The notes under the pieces: model-generated
Seen by the model: the letters and a program-made list of their open reading frames with translations, nothing else
The model's database searches: none
Told to the model about the DNA's origin: nothing
In this document: positions 50,482-61,270 of the stretch, one piece after another
Layout of the letters: every line of letters begins with the position of its first letter
Position numbering within the stretch: the first letter of the stretch is position 1
DNA from: Gavia stellata
Lineage: Eukaryota; Chordata; Aves; Gaviiformes; Gaviidae
Direction: 5' to 3'
Assembly: GCF_030936135.1 (NCBI RefSeq)
Contig: NC_082598.1
Location: 54,776,347-54,840,346 of the forward strand
DNA: 64,000 nt
Translations under genes and position numbers: made by a program

Positions 50482-50589
50482 ATAATCTAAGTGACGCCCT
50501 GAAAAAGCTGAAGATAACAACCACTGACAGCACAGCAGATAGCTTGGAGGGATGCTTGGACTGTCTGCTTCAAGCTCTGGCACAAAACA
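50479..50589 (+). CDS. RAP1GDS1: RAP1GDS1 exon 2 (SmgGDS residues 2-38)
   Basis: These 111 bases translate, after ATGG from exon 1, as M-ADNLSDALKKLKITTTDST-ADSLEGCLDCLLQALAQN, then one base of codon 39. This is the N-terminus of RAP1GDS1/SmgGDS, nearly identical to the human protein as I remember it, with differences near residues 8, 16-17, 19 and 21. The exon is bounded by AAG (or CAG) at the left and by a strong donor GTAAGT (50590-50595) at the right. The segment is the helical N-terminal cap before the armadillo repeats, which make up the rest of the roughly 600-residue protein and lie beyond the window. Known role of the family: guanine nucleotide dissociation stimulator mainly for RHOA/RHOC, and chaperone controlling prenylation and membrane delivery of polybasic small GTPases. 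The exon leaves a 1-base phase (A), so exon 3 must begin with two bases completing codon 39. Confidence 0.96.
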
Positions 50590-53204
50590 GTAAGTTGTAT
50601 GGACCTTTCATATTTTAAATAGTATAACAAGATCAGTGAATTAACATGGAGGTAGTAAAATGTGGCAGAAAGACTGACTCAAGCAGTAGGCTGCTGGATT
50701 GGCTGTTCTGGGTTTCATTTTTTTTAACCCATATCTGTATCATTCAAGTAGCATCAAAGACAGTGACAGTAAATGCCTGGATATGTGGAACAGCTGTAGT
50801 CCAGTCCTTTTTCCAATATGATGAAGTAGCACAATTACTTTTCCAATTGATCACTCAAGAAACAAAGAACAGGGATGGGCAAATAAACCTGATAAGATGG
50901 GGAGAGGGATGTGGGAGCAGCTTGCTAATTCCAGTTAAAAGAGCATAGTTTCCTATTTGTAATGTATTTTTCCTCATACTTATGATCACATATTTCTTAC
51001 TTCCAATAGTTTCAATTAGCAGAAATAGGCTAGATATCCAAAGATGGTCCAAATTTGACATCTGGTATCATAACAAAAATAAGTTAAGAATGGAACAAGA
51101 TGTCTTTTTCACCAAAAGTTGTAGAATGTGTGTCCCCACTCACAGTAGGCAGAAAGGTATGGTAAATGAAGATGACAGCTTATAAGACTTCTGAGTTTCT
51201 TAGCGCTTCAGATGGTGGCAGAAGAAAAATCTGTGTACAATTTCAGGTTGAAAAACTTGCCGGGATAGATACAAGCCAGGATTAGAAATTTTATTTAGAA
51301 AAAAATGCTAGTCCTTTGTAAATATCGATACACTCAAAATACATACTACTAATACATCTTGTTTCTTTCCCATGATGGTATTCTATAAATCACAGCTTTT
51401 TGGTTTAGTTGGTGTAAAATACTTCCTGAGGGTTTTCACAACAGAATATGAGTACCATCCATATCAAAGCAAATATGGATTATAACAGTGTCTGCATTTA
51501 ATGGTAGTGGGTTTTTAATTCTGATTATTTTGGAAGGAGATGTCAGCCAGGAAATAATAAAATACTTGGTTTTTAGATCAACCCATTTTTTGAAGATGGT
51601 GAATAATTTTTTGTACGGGTTTATTTATAAGGTATATCCAATACTTTAATCCAACTTCCAATTGGATTTGGTATTTCCAGTACTTTTAAGTCTAATACTT
51701 AAATGATAAGTACTAAAAAGAAAATGGTATGAAAAATTACAAAGTACTTAGTGTAAATAACAGAGTTTACCATTTTGCCTATGAAGGTCTCATAGCTATG
51801 TCACAGAACAAGTTTGGCAGATGCAAAATAATTTTGACTAATGTACAGCAAACTTACCAATGCTGCCTTGCAACCAGATTACTCTCTTCCGTCTCAGTCT
51901 AGGGCTTTGCTCTTCCTTTCAAAATCTTTTCTCTTCTAGTCTTGTAGCTGCCAGATCAGATAAGGAGATTATTAGGATTTTTGACCTCTCTCTTCTGGGT
52001 AGTTTTAAAAAATTTAGCTATAATTTCTCTGTGTACCGTGTTCTTTGCTTGTAAGTCAGTAACATGAATATAACCTTGCTGAGCTGCCGTATGATATACA
52101 TATGATATACAGTTGCCCAAGATCAAGGGCAACTAAAATAACTCACTGAAAATTAGATGGGCTAGTTGTGACAGTTTTTTCAACAGCTTACTGGTGATTT
52201 AGGAGCCTGGATATCAATTCCCTTTCAAGTGAATTAGACATTTCGATACCTAAGTTTTGCTGAGTCTCTTTGGACAGCAGGCTTTAGTTCTCAAGATAGT
52301 CTGATGATTTGGAAAAAAAAAATCCTCATAGAAGACAGGTTTCTGTTTTGGAATAAATTTGTGAGAACAGCAGTGCATTCAAAAGACTTCAGAGATTGTG
52401 AGGTAAATTGCATGTAAGAGATTGATTCAACAAATAGATACAGAATCAGCTTTCTAAATGCTGCAGTCTCTGAGTTATTATGGGGCTACCAATATATTAT
52501 GACTGTCCTTCCTTTGACCAAAAACCCAATGAATGTCCTTCTCATAGTTCTCAACCACCCAGTTAACATCTTAATATGGGTTTTATTTATTGATTGATTG
52601 ATTTTTAGTTACAGTGTGTATTATCGTATAGATGCTATATATATGATATCATCTAGGTATGGGATACACACTGTACCTCTGTGTATAAATTATTATAATT
52701 ATTAGAAAGCAGATTATCTAAAACTACATGTTAATTGTAAAACAAATAATTTAGATAGGATTTCTCAAATAAATATTCTTCTCTCCTTTAGTATATTCCC
52801 ATGTGTATGATTATATTAATGAAGTATACATTCTGATTATAGTTCAGTAAATCATCATATTAGAGTAACACTAGAAAAACAAGCCATGCAAGGAATACAG
52901 TTTATTTTAAGAGAATTTTATAGGACTATGATTTTGTTGAGAGTTCATGGTAGTATCATAAGTCACAGAACTTGAAGTTTTATTCACTTCATTAAGACTT
53001 GGAGATAAAAATATTATTTTTTCTTGTATAAAATTTAGTATATTACTAATACACTAATGCAACTCACTCCCATCTACTGCCAGCCAAAAAAGGCAGTTAA
53101 ACCTGGTGTTAATACAACATGGAGATTTTTAACAAAGGAAATAATCGTTTCCACAACTTCAGTTTGGGCATATTGCATGTACATAGGAATGTTTCAGAGG
53201 GCAT

Positions 53205-53320
53205 TACACTGCTTTTAATTGCTAACTGCATGCATGCAGCATAGGGTTGTGGTTGCTGTGGAAACGTAAGTTAAATTCCTTAGTCTCTAACAATACAGTG
53301 ACAATTATAGTTCCATTTAC
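53205..53320. promoter_or_regulatory. Cluster of transcription-factor-like motifs (possible intronic enhancer)
   Basis: Within about 100 bases lie TTAATTGC (homeodomain type), the perfect 14-base palindrome CTGCATGCATGCAG (53226-53239), TTGTGGTT (RUNX type, 53247-53254), GTTGCTGTGGAAAC (53252-53265, two changes from the RFX X-box GTTGCCATGGAAAC) and ACAAT/AATTA motifs. Each is short, but the density is above what surrounds it. Motifs are seen directly; enhancer function is inferred. Confidence 0.35.
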
Positions 53321-56300
53321 TTTGCATACAATCTTTTAACTTTTCATTGTGTTAAAACATTACAAACTACTTTCTTCCCATGTTGGCTACCATACAGAAA
53401 GAGATGGCAAAGTTACGGTGAATATCGTAGCTTTTAATTTCTTTTCATGTAATCTGCTGCTTTTTCCTTTGTTTTTCACACTCCTCCTGACAGCTGATCT
53501 TTTGATAATCCCAGACAGGCTGTAGTGCTCTGGAACATGATACCTCCTGTCTGGCTTTACAAGCTATTCTGCCATTTGTCACACCAGTCAAATTAAGGTG
53601 TATGCACACACACGTGCTATCACAAGGGTGAATCAATTAGTTTGCTGAATGTGATAACTGCTCATAAATATTTGGCAAGCCAAATTCAAATGGTTTTAGC
53701 TACTATTTGTCTAGACAGATAGTTGTATAGCCCTTCACATCTGAGACCCGAGTCTGAAAATCCTGCACAGATGGTTTCTTTAGGAGACATTGTTTGGAGA
53801 GACGTATATTCCTAATTATGCAGATATTTTAGTTTTTATCTGTCACCACCACTTCTGGCTGAGGCCAGTCATATACGGACTAGCTTGAGGTACTAGATAA
53901 AACTGAGGACTTCAGGATGAAAGATGCAACAATGACAGAGGAATAAGAGATAAGCATGCACTAGAAATGCTTTAGAATAATAACAACATACCTCATTTTG
54001 TATGGACTTCCTTCAGCATTCCCAGTGAAGTCAGCTGGCATAGCTGGGGACTTTGCACCCATAAGGCCTGCAGTAATGAAGACATGCAGTAACGTTAGTT
54101 TAGATTCCCAGCTAATGTAAATCAGCACAGCTCCTTTCACCTCTGTGGATCTACCTCATTCACGGAAGCTGAGATTCTGTCCACCTTACTTCTGAAAGGA
54201 AAACATGAATGCTTGATCCCTCTCCACCTGCCAGCGTTCACCATCTCTAGATAGCTAAACTTCCCATAATTTAGATTTTTAAAGGAAGGCAGTGGTGCAT
54301 GATCCATAAGCAGTGTTAGCAGCAAAGAAATACAGTCAGCCATGGACTGAATGAAATACTGGCTTCTATTGAATCGGGAGGTGGAATTCATGTATCGCAT
54401 GCGTTTTCTTTTAAAAACTGTATATTAAAACAAATTACTCCATTGTCTGCTCCATAGAATTTGGATTCTTTCTATATAGACATAGTTTGATGTTTTACTG
54501 TCAAGAAAGAACTTTGCTGATCTGGGAGTAAACTGTTTACAGTAGTATGAAGTGTAGAATGATCACCAATGAGAAAAGGCAAAAACCAAGGAATTACTTT
54601 GTCATAGAATATTATTCTGAGGTTCTGCAGCTTTTTTTTGATTCAGCTTAAAAAAACCTACTCTGAGATTAACTGTGCATTGCAAAATGAAATTTAGTTT
54701 TGTGTTTAATATGTCAGAATTCCTTACATCATCATTTGAGACTCTTTACAAACAGGGGTCATTTTCTCCCCCTCCCCGCCAATGGGCTAGAGTAATAAAC
54801 AGTTTCTCTTGCATCTGCTTTATAATAATGTGCGTAAAGAAGAAGAGAATTGAAGTCTGCAGAAAAATCCACAGGAGGAAGGAGAGCTCTGCTGGGTGAA
54901 TCTGGATGCGTTTTTCTCAGAGAAATGCAGTCGTGTCACCTCCCTGCGCTCACTGCAGCTGGGTGAGTGAGTCCCCTCCCCCTGGGCATCAGCCTGCCCT
55001 CTGACAGACACACGAATGTCACATACTTGTCTGCAGCCCACAGCCATCAACCTCGAGGTCTTAGCCATAGTTATGAAAGCTGTATGTTTGCGCTGATGTT
55101 TTTGCTAAGTTTCTGTCATATTTAGCAACTTTGGAATTCAAGGGTATTTTGTGGGCGGTTTTTTTTAATGGCAACTGACAGAGGAACATTCTCTGAAATC
55201 TCATTCTTCCCCTACGTACGAGTGGTACTGAAAGTTACGCTAAAGATGCAGGGGAGGCATATTTGCTTTCCTGACCAACAGAAATTCTCTCTGCAAATAC
55301 TGTAGAAAAATGACAGTATTAAACATCAGCTCCAGTGGCATCATTAGACTTGGTATATTACTGAGTTTTATTATTTTTTTAATAATAAAAACCAGCTGAA
55401 CGTTACCAGCTCAAGTTACTTTCTGGTTTGGAACCAAAGCCTATCTTGTGAAAAAGAAAACAATTACTGGTTTCAAGAGTTCTGTTCTAAAAGCACAGTG
55501 TTACATGTTTTACTATCATAATTCAAAGAACATTGCAATTAGAACTGAACTAGTTATATGTAGAAAAAGATCTGTGAGAAGATGGTTACAACTTCATCCA
55601 TTTATCATTTTATTGTCTCAGATATTTTCAACTTAAGCCTTAATCAATGGCAGGCTAAACTAACAGAAAAGTATGAAAGCTTAACATATGCTTTGCAGCT
55701 TGGAATCTATTTTTTAAAAAAAAACTTGTCAAAAGAATGAGTAAAGCACTTATGCACTGGAGAAAAGTATTCTGAAAGATCGTATGCTTACATTTCTGGA
55801 AAGAAGTAGTAAATGCTTTATTTTTTTATCTCACACCCAAAGAAAAATATGGGTACATACTACTGGATTTTGGGAACGATAGGTTAATTGTATTGGCTAG
55901 AGAAATATAACAGAAAACAATATTGGCCATCATTTTATATCAACATATACAGATTTATACGTATTAAGAGCTGTCTCATAAATACTGTGCCTATTAAAAA
56001 AGTGCAGTTATCGTAAGATCCTCAAATAGAGATCCACAAGAAAGGACTGCCTGAGAAAACAAGAAGGAAATAGAGGTTTTCTTTTAAACCACAGGCCTTC
56101 TGGGCCATAATTATTGCAGTAATAAAAAAATAATAACGTTATTGCTAGTCCAGACGTGCTACATTTCAGATACAAAAGGTTATAGCAGACATAAATAACC
56201 CAGTTTTGAGAGATGAGAAATCTGAAAATCTGCTGAGAACGTTATTTTTGGCTCTGATATACTCAGTGTAAGAGGCTGAAAATGCCCCCTAATCCCAGCC

Positions 56301-57130
56301 TTCAGCACCTGGCTGTGAAAAATGTCTGACATGCAACTGAAGTGCAAAGGCTAGCACAGGCATTTGAAACATTTTTTTACATATACTTTTTGGGAGGCTA
56401 AGAGTATGAGTTTACAAATTTGTGTGTCAAAATGGTTAAGCAAAATCACATCAATAAAGATAAGCTTCAGTGAGAGGACAGGGCCCTGATTTTGAAAGGG
56501 ATTTAGAAATTTTGGAAAGCTCTTACAGTTCAAAGAAGAAGGTTTAAAATAATGCACTTTACCTTGAAGATGTGGTTGGCTAAGATGCCCTATTTTCTGT
56601 TCATTGAGCTATGCTGATACTTGGTAACCCAAGGAACCATCAAATGACACATGAAAATTTGACATTCATGTTTGAAACTGGAAATTTCAGCATTATTCTA
56701 AGGCTTCTTTGGCATGTCATTTTTCTGCCCATTATGAATGCAGTTTCTTTATGCTATTTTGTTTTGCCCCAGGACATACTTTGGCTATATACTGTAGCCA
56801 TGTCTTGTTTTGTTTTGAATATACTCACTGTGTTGTATCAGAGAAAGTAACATTATGTTACAAACTTCCTGGGCAACTGCTAGCAAACCTTTGCCATCAC
56901 TTCCTGCTGTTTCAGCTTTATGGTGTTGAGATCATGAGCTCAGCCCTCCTACCTAGAGCTTCTGTTCAGGTTTTCTCTTGAAAGTCAGCAGTGGGTTTTC
57001 TGAAACGTGTTGGTTCCTATTTGATGGCATCACAGAGGAGGATGTGTTAGCATCTGGAGTGCTTAAGAAAATGTTGGATTTCTGCAGAGACTGCAGATTT
57101 CTCACATTCCTTCATCAGTCATGAAACTTT

Positions 57131-57300
57131 CCATCCAGTGCCCTGAATCTTCCATAGGCATTTGCTTTCAAAAGCATCTAGTTTCCTGTCTTTAATGTTT
57201 TGGTGGATTTCCAGTTCTCACAACCATATGTTAACACAGAGGTTATATTTGAGTTGGAAATTCTTCATTTTATTCTGTTCTTTATAGCTGTCGCTTCCAT
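57131..57300 (-). mobile_element. Ancient LINE reverse-transcriptase scrap, RTE-like, minus orientation
   Basis: On the minus strand one frame reads V-L-T-Y-G-C-E-N-W-K-S-T-K-T-L. After a one-base frame slip the next reads K-L-D-A-F-E-S-K-C-L-W-K-I-Q-G-T-G-W. The order YGCExW, then LDAFExKCLRKI, then W is the C-terminal signature of several non-LTR reverse transcriptases, commonly of the RTE/BovB type and relatives, and differs from the CR1 C-terminus seen elsewhere in the window. Stops and shifts are frequent outside this patch. The clade is uncertain. Confidence 0.55.
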
Positions 57301-58504
57301 ACGTTGTTGAATTTAGTTCGTACTCATGCTTTTCCTATACTTGATGTTCCTTTTTCTGATCTTCACGGGCCATAGAAGATGGAACAATTCCTCTACTGGA
57401 GCAGAAAAATCATGGAGAATTTAGAGATAATGTTTTGTAATTGTTAAATTCAGGGCTCAACTAAAAAAAATAAATCTGCTTCTCTGAAATTTTTAAATGT
57501 ATTCTTGTCGCTATTAATGCCTTTGATTTATGAAAAAAAATGAGAGCTTTACCTGTTTTTATCTATTTTCTTTTTGGACATTTTTCACAGTTCAGTGTAC
57601 ATATTCTTATTTATTCATTGCGGAGTCATGTAAGCAGCTATCTACTTAACTTTTAGCACACGAGAGTGCCATCTGATTTCAGTGAAATCTTGTACCTCTT
57701 TAGTACACACAAGATTAAGCAATAGTCATTTCATCTTTTGTTTCCATGGTCCTCTCGCACATTAGTGTGAAAGTAAAAGATGTGCTACCCTCCCACCCCT
57801 AACATAGAAAAAATGAAGTTGTAGAACCTTTTGTCCTAGCAGAGTTATTCTAAGGTACAAATGTTACCTGAAATCACTTTCATTGGCTAGACAGTTTAAG
57901 CTTACTCCTTTCCCTTTCTGAAGCATGGAGAAGAAACTGAGCATTTCACAGCTTGCTTAAGCATACTTGTCCTTAAACATCACCTTTCTCTGTTTTGAAA
58001 AGACTGAGCAGAATAAGAGCAAAATGAGGTGTAGGAGTAAAATGAGGTAACAGCCATTTCATGTGGATTGTGACCCAGTAACAATGCTTTCATGACTGTG
58101 AATGCTTGCACAGCATTATACCTTCAAACAAAACAGTAACCATCTCTAGGCCCTATTCTGACCCTCATGTGTAGGATTCATTTTCGGCTACTGTTGTTTC
58201 ATATAAATAAAAAAAGAGCACTCAGCATCCCCACAGATGTAATACACATCACTAACAAGTAAGCTGTAACAGCGCAGGCCAGTGAGATTCTGGCTTGAGA
58301 TCTGCTGAGATTAAAGTATTCTTTCAGAAGATGGTAGCCTTAGCCCATGACAAAGATTTTACTGCTTTATTATTCCTGGTTTGTCTTGGAAACTACAAAA
58401 ATAGGAAGAGTAGCACTGAGCTACTCATAGTACCTTGTACAACTCCTTTTTTTTTGTGTATTGGAGACATGAACTGGTATCTGTTTAGCAACTGCTACAT
58501 CTTG

Positions 58505-58797
58505 ATCCAGCTTCTCCCAAGTGACAAGTGATAGGACAAGAGGAAACGGCCTCAAGTTGTGCCAGGGGATGTTTGGATTGGATATTAGGAAAAAATTCTT
58601 CACTGAAAGGGTTGTCAGACATTGCAACAGGCTGCCCAGGGAGGTGGTTGAGTCACCATCCCTGGAGGTATTTAAAAGAAGACATGTGGATGAGGCACTT
58701 AGGGACATGGTTTAGTGGTGGACTTGGCAGTGTTAGGTTTACAGTTGGACTTGATGATCTTAAAGGTGTTTTCCAACCTAAACAATTCTATGATTCT
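58505..58797 (+). mobile_element. CR1 LINE 3' end, plus orientation, young
   Basis: A severely 5'-truncated CR1: the last part of ORF2 reads [18 protein letters not shown], then [20 protein letters not shown] and [18 protein letters not shown]. It is followed by the 3' UTR blocks GTTGGACTTGATGATCTTAA and GTGTTTTCCAACC, and the terminal ATTCTATG octamer repeat. The protein match is directly comparable with the 10.1-kb copy, but the tail differs (ATTCTATG here, ATTCTGTG there), suggesting two subfamilies. Plus-strand coding remnants are non-functional because the rest of the ORF is missing. Confidence 0.95.
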
Positions 58798-59166
58798 TTG
58801 GACTTCCATGGTGCAGAGATAGTGTATTTCATGTCTACTCAAACCAAGGGAAGGAGAGGGAATAGAAATGAAAAAGGAAGAAACGAAACTAAATGGATGA
58901 GTAACAAGGAACAAAGTAGTGCATAAGATTTTTTAGAGGAAGGAAAGAAATGGGAGAAGGGAGGAACAGATATAAAAATAAATTTTTTCAAAGAAAACAA
59001 CAAGCTAAATGCAGGTACCTGAGCAGCAGTGGATACCATATCTTCATAATTCCCAGTGCCTTCTAGAACAGCTGCTTACTCAAAATCTCTATTGATTTAG
59101 CTCAGTATGTTACTGCAGCACACGTTTAGAGCACAGAGTAAAATTAATAAAAGGAATATAAAAAAA

Positions 59167-59215
59167 GGTCCTGATTCTGCCAACATTTACATATATTCTT
59201 ACCTTTAAGGACATA
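59167..59215. repeat. Possible ancient amniote repeat scrap
   Basis: GGTCCTGATTCTGCCAACA followed by TTACATATATTCTTACCTTTAA resembles the old reptile repeat beginning CCTGATCCTGCAAACACTTAC ... TTAACTTTA. This is a weak match by eye. Confidence 0.3.
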
Positions 59216-60720
59216 GATTCTTACATTCTGGTAGTCCCCCCGAGCTTAAGAGATATATTCGTATGTATGATTCTACATACATGGCAAAGCATTTGCATGT
59301 TCAGAGCCAAAATATGTACAGTGTCTCTTAGCGATTCCATTGTTTTGGGTCACCATCAGTCTTCATTCTTATATGACAGTAGGTATTAAGGAAAGTGTTC
59401 TTCCTTCAAAAGTGTATTTCCAGTTTATTTCTTAATACACTGTCGTGCTTAGTACAGCGTCATATAAACCTGTTTTTTTCTGTATGGAGATTATAAAGCT
59501 ATAAAATTAAAGGAAAAAGCATGACATAAGCATTTAGCTTTTGTTATTGAATTAGGTTTTACAACATCTGTATTAGTAGAAATTAATAGAGCATTTAACA
59601 TCATTAGGAATATTTTGCATGACCAAAAATCATTTCGATTGGCTTGTATGCATAAAATCAAGTCTTATGCTCACATAAATGGTGATAATAGATTACAGAT
59701 GAAAAAATTTTTGACGGGAGCATTTTCATATAGAGAGATAGCTTTGGTGAGAAAATGAAGATAGTACGTAAAACCCTGAGGAAGGTTTTATATTCTGCTG
59801 CTAGGGAAGGCTTAGGCCTGCTTTTGCACTAGCGAGGATGGAAAGTGTCTTAGTACAGATGCAGTTTCTACTGGCTAAAACATTCCTTTGCTACAATACC
59901 TTACACCACATCCCTCAAAGTAACATTACCAACAAAACAGACTTGCATTATTTTTGTAGCTTTTGGTAGTATAGCTGCATCAGCAGTAAGGGCTTGCTGG
60001 TAGGAAGCTGTCAAACCAAAAACAGCATCTTAGACCAGTGTACTCATATAAGCAAGAATTTCTAGTCTGCCTCTGATGCAGATGTAGCGGAGCCAGAGGT
60101 TCAAACTGAATCGGGCCAGCTCAGCCAATTAAGCTCATTGCAGTCCATTAAGTTTTCCTGAGGAGATTTCTAGTCAAATGCCTTTCTGAAAGTGGGGATC
60201 CTGATGGATATTTTGTAAGAGGGAGTTTTGGCTCAAATACTGTGTTGTAAAGCGCTCCTTCTTTTTGCTGAAGGAGGATTTTTGTTGCATCTTAGCTCAT
60301 GAAGCAGTTGCTTTTTCATGGTACTGTATACACATCATAATCCAGAAATGTTTCATTGTAAGTGCTGTATATAAAATATTATTACAGTATACCTATTTAA
60401 TTGGAACATACTAAATCAAGGTGACTGCTTTTTACTGGACTGTCTCCCGGTAAACTGGCATACCCTAATGATACTGAATGGTAATCACTGCTGCTTAGTG
60501 CGATTATATTTTCCATAAATTCCTCTTAATAGTGATGTATTTAGTTAGTGCCAGATAGTTAAATGATGTTTATCCAAGTGTTAAATTCCAAGTGCTATTC
60601 ATTGAATACACAATGTGCCAAATAAAGATTAAATATTATATATTTTTTCTTCGCAGAAGGCATCAGTGAGTAGCAGTTCCAGATAATAGAACTGACAAAT
60701 TTCTTTTTAGATTGCTTTTT

Positions 60721-60789
60721 TGAAATGCAGTACAGAAGCAAAGGAAAAGGCCTGCATTCTGAAATGCAATACAGAGGCAAAGGAAAAGT
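60721..60789 (+). repeat. 39-bp tandem duplication, about 1.8 copies
   Basis: TGAAATGCAGTACAGAAGC plus AAAGGAAAAG at 60721 recurs as TGAAATGCAATACAGAGGC plus AAAGGAAAAG at 60760. The copies differ at two positions over the shared 29 or so bases. A local duplication inside intron 2. Confidence 0.9.
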
Positions 60790-61177
60790 CATGCTATTTA
60801 CAAAAAATGGTATTTGGAGATCATGTAATTCACAATTTCAGGTCTCAAATTTCATTCTTAGTTTTGTCCCAGTCCCTCATGACTTACAAATGTGATCTTT
60901 TGTAGATTAGCTTTTCCTTAACCTACTTCGGCAGCAAAACTTTTTAAAATCATCAGTAGCTAAAAAATTCCTTTGTATGTCGACATACTCTTCCAATAAA
61001 CACTGGGCAGAATTTCACAGCAGGCATTTGAGCTTGCTTGAGAGCGCTCTTAAGAGATTGCTTAAAAGGAATACGAAACATTTCCTGCATATATAATGCT
61101 CAGCTTTCAAATCTGATTTGATTTTTAAACTGAATCGAATTTGGAAATGGATTTTACACTATGGGCCTAAGTATTTC

Positions 61178-61270
61178 TGTTATACAGATTGAAAAACTAA
61201 AGCGTAAGGACATTTAAGGCTTTACCCAGGGTCCGTAATAAGTCCAGTTAGTACAAGTAACAGAGGAAGC
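61178..61270 (-). repeat. MIR-like SINE remnant
   Basis: The stretch follows the complement of the MIR 3' half and core in order: TATACAGATTG, AAAACTAAAGC, TTTAAGG, TTTACCCAGGGTC, AAGTCCAGTTAGT and CAGAGGAAG. MIR's CTGTAAAATGG, GCCTCAGTTT, TTAA, GACCTTGGGCAAGT and CTAGCTGT blocks correspond. About six blocks in the right spacing make chance unlikely, though many bases have changed. Confidence 0.55.

Noticed and set aside
57925..57965. Short stretch resembling a MIR core (GAAGAAACTGAG ... GCTTGCTTAAG)
   Set aside because: Only two short blocks match and the spacing is loose, so it falls below what I would call a remnant.
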